This document shows positions 62,701-64,000 of a DNA stretch of 64,000 nt, in pieces. The position numbers and the translations under genes are program-made. Position 1 is the first letter of the stretch, and every line of letters starts with the position of its first letter. The notes under the pieces were generated by a model that made no database searches, was not told where the DNA came from, and was given only the letters and a program-made list of their open reading frames with translations. Origin of the DNA: Arthrobacter sp. EM1 (GTDB lineage: Bacteria; Actinomycetota; Actinomycetes; Actinomycetales; Micrococcaceae); assembly GCF_029964055.1 (NCBI RefSeq), contig NZ_CP124836.1:2232001-2296000 (forward strand), in the 5' to 3' direction.

Positions 62701-62715
62701 GTAACCGTTTTGTTA
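62701..62715. promoter_or_regulatory. GTAAC inverted repeat between divergent genes
   Basis: GTAAC-CGTTT-TGTTAC forms a short palindrome (arms GTAAC and GTTAC) upstream of the membrane-protein gene and about 165 bp upstream of the AI-2E transporter. It is a plausible regulator site, with weak evidence. Confidence 0.3.
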
Positions 62716-62878
62716 CCACGGAGTCAGATCGGACTTTTTGTCAACCCCCGGGGAGGCGCCGGCAGCGGCCGCCAGCGCACGCTTAACAAGCCTGCTGATA
62801 GTGTTTGCGGTGATCATCACACGGGGCCGGCACCGCCTCTCCGCCGGGAAAATACAGACAATAAAGGGCTTCAACGCA

Positions 62879-64000
62879 GTGACTGGACACACGGACTCGT
62901 CCCCCTCAGGACCGGAAGAAAAACAGGAATCCGGCAGCACGGCGGGGCCCGCGCACGAACTGGTTTCCCCCCGCCGCAGCGCCCTCGCTGGGGTGCTGAA
63001 TTCCTTGGCCCACCGCCTGCGCCAGCCCATTCCGGGAGCACAACCGCGGCTTCGTTTCGAGATGCCCCCGGAGCAGGACCAGATCCTGGCCGAGACAGAG
63101 GCGAGCACACGCTTCGGCGATCCCGGGCCGCGAATGTCCTCCCAGCACCCCCTGTACGTCGGCTTCCTGGGGACTGTCGGCGTCGGCATGGCACTGCTTG
63201 TGTACTGGATCGGTTCCAACACAACACAGCTGCTCCTGTGGATCGTGGCGGCGCTTTTTATCGCCTTGGGACTGGATCCGGTGGTGCGCTGGCTTGAGAC
63301 GAAAAGGGTCCCCCGCGCCGCCGGGATCGTGATCGCCGTGGCCAGCCTGGCCCTTGCCATTGCGGGTTTTTTTGCCACGCTCATCCCGACCATCGTCCAG
63401 CAGGTCACCCAAATCGTCGAGGAAGCACCGCGCTGGGTCACGGACTTCATTAACTCCGACTTCTTCCGCAGCATCGACAACCAGTACGGGGTGCGGGAAC
63501 GCATCACCCAGGAGCTGGAGAAGTTCGTCAACAACCCGGAGGCGATGGGTGGAATCTTTGGCGGCGTCGTCGGATTCGGCACCACTGTGGCAAACGGCCT
63601 CTTCGGGACGCTGATCGTCCTTGTACTCAGCCTCTACTTCCTCGCTGCCCTGCCGGCGATGAAAAAATGGGGCTATCGCCTGGCTCCACGGTCCCGCCGG
63701 GCCAGGGTGGAAGCCCTGTCTGAGGAAATCACCGGATCGGTGGGCAACTATGTGATCGGGCAGGCGGTCGTCGCCCTCCTGAACGCCGCCTACTCATTCA
63801 TCGTGATGTCCATCGTTGGCGTCCCTTTCGCCGTGCTGCTGGCCTTTGTGGTGGCGCTGCTGGCGTTCATTCCCCTGGTCGGAGGCTTGATTGCCGGGGT
63901 GATCGTCACGCTGATTGCGCTCACCGCGGGCTGGCAGACTGCAGTGGTCTACGCCATCTGCTACTTCGCCTACCTGCAGTTCGAGGCCTACTTTATCTCC
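62879..64000 (+). CDS. AI-2E family transporter (TxlA/PerM-like), partial at 3' end
   Basis: At least 374 codons; the window ends before the stop. After a polar N-terminal region of about 85 residues come paired TM helices (FLGTVGVGMALLVYWIG; LLWIVAALFIALGLDPVVRWLE; VIAVASLALAIAGFFATLIPTIVQQ). Later come NGLFGTLIVLVLSLYFLAALPAMK, NYVIGQAVVALLNAAYSFIVMSIVGVPFAVLLAFVVALLAFIPLVGG, the family pattern. These proteins have been linked to AI-2 export, ion antiport or peptide export; the substrate is unclear. GTG 62879 has AAAGGG 10 nt upstream; the frame stays open further upstream, with an alternative GTG at 62810. Confidence 0.9.
   Translation, partial: MTGHTDSSPSGPEEKQESGSTAGPAHELVSPRRSALAGVLNSLAHRLRQPIPGAQPRLRFEMPPEQDQILAETEASTRFGDPGPRMSSQHPLYVGFLGTVGVGMALLVYWIGSNTTQLLLWIVAALFIALGLDPVVRWLETKRVPRAAGIVIAVASLALAIAGFFATLIPTIVQQVTQIVEEAPRWVTDFINSDFFRSIDNQYGVRERITQELEKFVNNPEAMGGIFGGVVGFGTTVANGLFGTLIVLVLSLYFLAALPAMKKWGYRLAPRSRRARVEALSEEITGSVGNYVIGQAVVALLNAAYSFIVMSIVGVPFAVLLAFVVALLAFIPLVGGLIAGVIVTLIALTAGWQTAVVYAICYFAYLQFEAYFIS

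Overview
The window is a gene-dense, high-GC chromosomal segment from an actinobacterium. It is most likely a member of the Micrococcaceae close to Arthrobacter or Pseudarthrobacter. The grounds are strong GC bias at third codon positions, actinobacterial families (DUF2017, DUF3039, an NrtR-type Nudix regulator), the gene order clpS / DUF2017 / murI / MBL hydrolase / rph / rdgB, and many leaderless promoters in which a -10 hexamer lies 6-8 nt before the start codon. I see no insertion sequence, integrase, prophage or CRISPR array; most of the window looks like core chromosome. The genus call is an inference.

Layout. 1-4.7 kb: the tail of a PQQ-type sugar dehydrogenase, tRNA-Lys(CUU), a His-rich lipoprotein, an SRPBCC protein, two very small genes, a MarR regulator, a Bcp peroxiredoxin, tRNA-Leu(UAG) and a fasciclin lipoprotein. 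4.8-14.7 kb: a peptide-type solute-binding lipoprotein, malate:quinone oxidoreductase, an RND efflux pump, an MFS exporter, and a luciferase-like monooxygenase overlapping its own MarR gene. 14.7-19.1 kb: transglutaminase, lipoprotein, M20 peptidase, DUF1684 and GtrA genes.

19.2-25.2 kb holds a five-gene NAD operon on the minus strand (nrtR-nadA-nadB-nadC-cysteine desulfurase). Every junction is a 4-bp ATGA overlap, and a palindrome resembling an NrtR box precedes it. The salvage pair pncB-pncA lies at 51.3-53.3 kb, so both de novo and salvage NAD routes are present. 25.3-27.3 kb: an Lrp regulator and a divergent amino-acid permease. 27.5-30.7 kb: a 2-oxoacid dehydrogenase-like operon with E1-alpha, E1-beta, a free-standing lipoyl domain and an alpha/beta hydrolase but no E2 catalytic core. 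This is the most unusual gene set in the window.

31.4-35.3 kb: an MHS-family symporter with a TetR-type palindrome upstream, an IclR regulator and an MFS transporter. 35.5-39.8 kb: sbcC-sbcD. 39.8-42.7 kb: an aquaporin with a repetitive acidic tail and an isolated ctaD. 42.8-46.6 kb: ADP-ribosylglycohydrolase, DUF4395, an exonuclease-BRCT protein and DedA. 46.7-51.0 kb: rdgB, rph, MBL, murI, DUF2017 and clpS. Between clpS and pncB lie four near-identical 59-bp tandem repeats. 53.4-64 kb: a small lipoprotein, a DEAD-box helicase, DUF3039, an ABC exporter pair, an old yellow enzyme, a thioredoxin-fold TPR protein lacking CxxC, a large membrane protein and a truncated AI-2E transporter.
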